Source: Lawsonella sp012842085 (GTDB taxonomy: Bacteria > Actinomycetota > Actinomycetes > Mycobacteriales > Mycobacteriaceae). From it: 64,000 nucleotides of DNA. This document shows, one piece after another, positions 62,532 to 64,000 of the stretch. The DNA is taken from contig DAINXV010000001.1 in NCBI GenBank assembly GCA_036749735.1, positions 186,001 through 250,000 of the forward strand, written 5' to 3'. The notes below the pieces were generated by a model. That model saw only the letters and a program-made list of their open reading frames with translations. It did no database searches and was not told where the DNA came from. Every line of letters begins with the position of its first letter. The first letter of the stretch is position 1. The position numbers and the translations under genes are program-made.

Positions 62532-62907
62532 GCCAGCAATGGATCCAGACAGTCTTCAACCACAGTTTCGCCCTTTCAGACAGTGGCAGGACTGGGTGAA
62601 TTTGCTGTTGGGTATTTATCTCGCGGTGGCCTCCACCTGGACGCCTGGGGCGGCACAAGCGTGGTGGATTGCTATCGGCGTCATTATGGCGCTGCTCGCC
62701 CTGGCGGCACTCGTCACGGCCTCCTCCAAGTATGCAGAGTACGGCTTAGCCGCAATGGGTGTCATCCTGATGCTGTCCCCCTGGCTGGGAAACTACGCCG
62801 TGTGGGGACCAGCTGTGTGGACCGCGTGGATTATTGGTGCCGTGGTCGCGGTGCTGGCACTAGGTAACTACATTCGGAAAACGCAGTACTTTCTCCCGGG
62901 AGAATAG
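62518..62907 (+). CDS. SPW repeat membrane protein
   Basis: The 129-residue product has four hydrophobic segments and two SPW-type units: RQWQDWVNLLLGIYLAVAST and LMLSPWLGNYAVWGPA. The second contains the SPW triplet itself. The family is of unknown function and is common in actinobacteria. The ATG at 62518 has AAGG two to three bases upstream and lies within the Ldt gene's end; an ATG at residue 8 is an alternative. Coupling to an L,D-transpeptidase suggests a cell-envelope link. Confidence 0.8.
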   Translation: MPTAKPAMDPDSLQPQFRPFRQWQDWVNLLLGIYLAVASTWTPGAAQAWWIAIGVIMALLALAALVTASSKYAEYGLAAMGVILMLSPWLGNYAVWGPAVWTAWIIGAVVAVLALGNYIRKTQYFLPGE

Positions 62908-62959
62908 CTCCCCCACTCCCCTGACACCGCTGCAGATATCACTGCACAAAAGCCGCATA

Positions 62960-62996
62960 AAAAAGGTACCCACCCGCTCGGGGTGGGTACCTTTAG
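62960..62996. terminator. Bidirectional terminator between the SPW and DUF3618 genes
   Basis: A 14-bp stem (AAAGGTACCCACCC and complement) with a 5-base loop has a T run on the minus strand and a weaker one on the plus strand. It lies between convergent genes. Confidence 0.85.
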
Positions 62997-63019
62997 TTTT
63001 TAAACTTTAACAGTAATCC

Positions 63020-63241
63020 TTACTTAAAGATTTTCACCGCAATGAGGGTAGCGACGAGTGCGCCGGCGACTGCCAACCCAATTTGAACACTCTGGTTCTG
63101 GAGAGCTTCCTGCACAACTTCCTTTGCGCGGTTCTTCAAATTGTCGGGATTCATCCGATCCGCGATCTCATCAAAAGTAGCGGCGAGATTGTCGCGTGCA
63201 ATCTCAATATCGAGCTCGATGGCATCGAGATCCTGAGCCAT
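63020..63241 (-). CDS. DUF3618 small membrane protein
   Basis: The 73-residue product has an N-terminal amphipathic part (DIEIARDNLAATFDEIADRM), typical of DUF3618, and a C-terminal transmembrane helix (QIGLAVAGALVATLIAV). The function is unknown. The ATG at 63241 has GGAGG five bases upstream; the frame extends to 63256. It is divergent from bcp, as Rv2520c is from Rv2521 (from memory). Confidence 0.85.
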   Translation of the reverse strand: MAQDLDAIELDIEIARDNLAATFDEIADRMNPDNLKNRAKEVVQEALQNQSVQIGLAVAGALVATLIAVKIFK

Positions 63242-63353
63242 TATTTCCTCCAGCATTGTTGAATGTTTAAAAGCGGGAAAGTTCTTATGCCTATACAGTA
63301 CTGCATACCACTGTTCTCATGACGAATCCGCGGAAAGTGGTTAGTCTGTTTTT

Positions 63354-63848
63354 ATGAGTACCGATACTGCAAAAAAGAAGAATCGCCTCGAAGTGGGCGA
63401 CAAAGCCCCCGCCTTCGAACTCCTCGACGATACCGAAAAAACCGTCTCACTCAGCGACTATGCAGGTAAAAAAGTAATTGTCTATTTTTATCCGCGCGCA
63501 AACACCCCGGGTTGCACCAAGGAAGCCTGCGACTTCCAGGATAATCTTGCACTTCTGAAAGATTCCGGCATTAGTGTTGTTGCCATTTCACCCGACAAAC
63601 CAGAAAAACTAGCTGGTTTCCGGGACAAGTATGATCTGGACTTCCCACTTCTCTCCGATCCCGATAAAGAGGTCATGACGGAGTGGGGCGCGTTTGGTGA
63701 GAAAAAGAATTACGGCAAGATCGTCCAGGGCGTCATCCGCTCCACCTTCCTAGTGGATGAAGATGGCAAGATCGCCCTTGCGAAATACAATGTGCGCGCC
63801 ACTGGACACGTGGCTCGTATTCTTAAAGAGCTGGAGCTCGACGACTAG
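63354..63848 (+). CDS. bcp: Thioredoxin-dependent thiol peroxidase (Bcp/PrxQ)
   Basis: Bcp reduces hydrogen peroxide and organic hydroperoxides with electrons from thioredoxin. The 164-residue product has the peroxidatic Cys in FYPRANTPGCTKEACDF and a resolving Cys five residues later in the same motif. The later GVIRSTFLVDEDGKI stretch is typical. The start ATG at 63354 follows a weak ribosome site. Its stop overlaps that of the gene entering from the right on the opposite strand. Confidence 0.95.
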   Translation: MSTDTAKKKNRLEVGDKAPAFELLDDTEKTVSLSDYAGKKVIVYFYPRANTPGCTKEACDFQDNLALLKDSGISVVAISPDKPEKLAGFRDKYDLDFPLLSDPDKEVMTEWGAFGEKKNYGKIVQGVIRSTFLVDEDGKIALAKYNVRATGHVARILKELELDD

Positions 63849-64000
63849 CGCCGTCTGGCGGGAACCGTCCAATAGCAGGTGCTTCCGTAGCCGCGATAGC
63901 GCAGCACGAGAGCCTCATCCTTACGCTCTTCCTTCTGGGTGAGAACAAGATCCGGGAAGTAAAGGCTGCGTTTCGTTACTCCGTTGGAGTAGGGACCTGC
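63845..64000 (-). CDS. C-terminal end of a gene entering from the right edge
   Basis: A minus-strand frame of 51 codons runs from the window edge to a TAG at 63845-63847, reading AGPYSNGVTKRSLYFPDLVL and later VLRYRGYGSTCYWTVPARRR. The codon use is like that of its neighbours and the frame is open throughout. Too little is visible to name a family. Its stop overlaps the bcp stop by two bases on the other strand. Confidence 0.55.
   Translation of the reverse strand, partial: AGPYSNGVTKRSLYFPDLVLTQKEERKDEALVLRYRGYGSTCYWTVPARRR

Overview
The window comes from the chromosome of a mycolic-acid-producing actinobacterium (order Mycobacteriales). The gene order follows, with gaps, the M. tuberculosis stretch from about Rv2388c to Rv2521 as I remember it: hemW, lepA, a Rv2405-like gene, rpsT, holA, comEC, comEA, octT, gpgP, rsfS, nadD, proA, proB, obg, rpmA, rplU, rne, ndk, folC, valS, clpX, clpP2, clpP1, tig with its tRNA-Pro/tRNA-Gly pair, rpiB, a Rv2466c-like gene, pepN, a Rv2475c-like gene, ettA, ssbB, cmrA, orn, a Ldt lipoprotein, a DUF3618 gene and bcp. 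The malate dehydrogenase resembles the corynebacterial enzyme. CmrA (mycolate reductase), OctT/GpgP and the mycothiol-linked DsbA-like protein also point to Mycobacteriales. A small-genome relative such as Lawsonella or a Corynebacterium-like species fits, but the species cannot be fixed from this window.

Layout. 1-4.9 kb: hemW (cut by the window edge), a small coupled membrane protein, a frameshifted M3 peptidase and a type B carboxylesterase. 4.9-15.3 kb: translation, replication, competence and cofactor genes, with the glucosylglycerate-lipid genes gpgP-octT and proA. 15.5-22.4 kb: a single-pass membrane protein, a YibE/F membrane protein and three tandem Tat-exported metallophosphoesterases. 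22.4-39.9 kb: proB-obg, rpmA-rplU, rne, ndk, folC, valS, mdh, clpX-clpP2-clpP1 and tig, almost all on the minus strand. 40-46.5 kb: two tRNAs, a secreted protein, aminopeptidase P, a large secreted protein split by an apparent frameshift, rpiB and the DsbA-like gene. 46.6-49.9 kb: a four-gene minus-strand operon (split transketolase, SCP2-like protein, VOC protein) that interrupts the usual neighbourhood of pepN. 50.2-64 kb: pepN, an orphan DNA methyltransferase, a thioesterase, ettA, ssbB, secreted proteins, cmrA-orn, four scattered tRNAs over the whole window's right half, csbD, an L,D-transpeptidase, an SPW-repeat protein, a DUF3618 protein, bcp and a gene cut by the right edge.

Most genes are housekeeping. 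The parts least explained by known biology are the transketolase/SCP2-like/VOC operon, the large secreted protein at 42.5-44.9 kb, the triplicated exported phosphoesterases, the repeat-bearing basic secreted protein at 57.3 kb, the acidic extension on FolC, and a perfect 12-bp inverted repeat bracketing the predicted mdh promoter. No rRNA, CRISPR array, insertion sequence or prophage was seen. All synteny statements are from memory and were not checked against a database.
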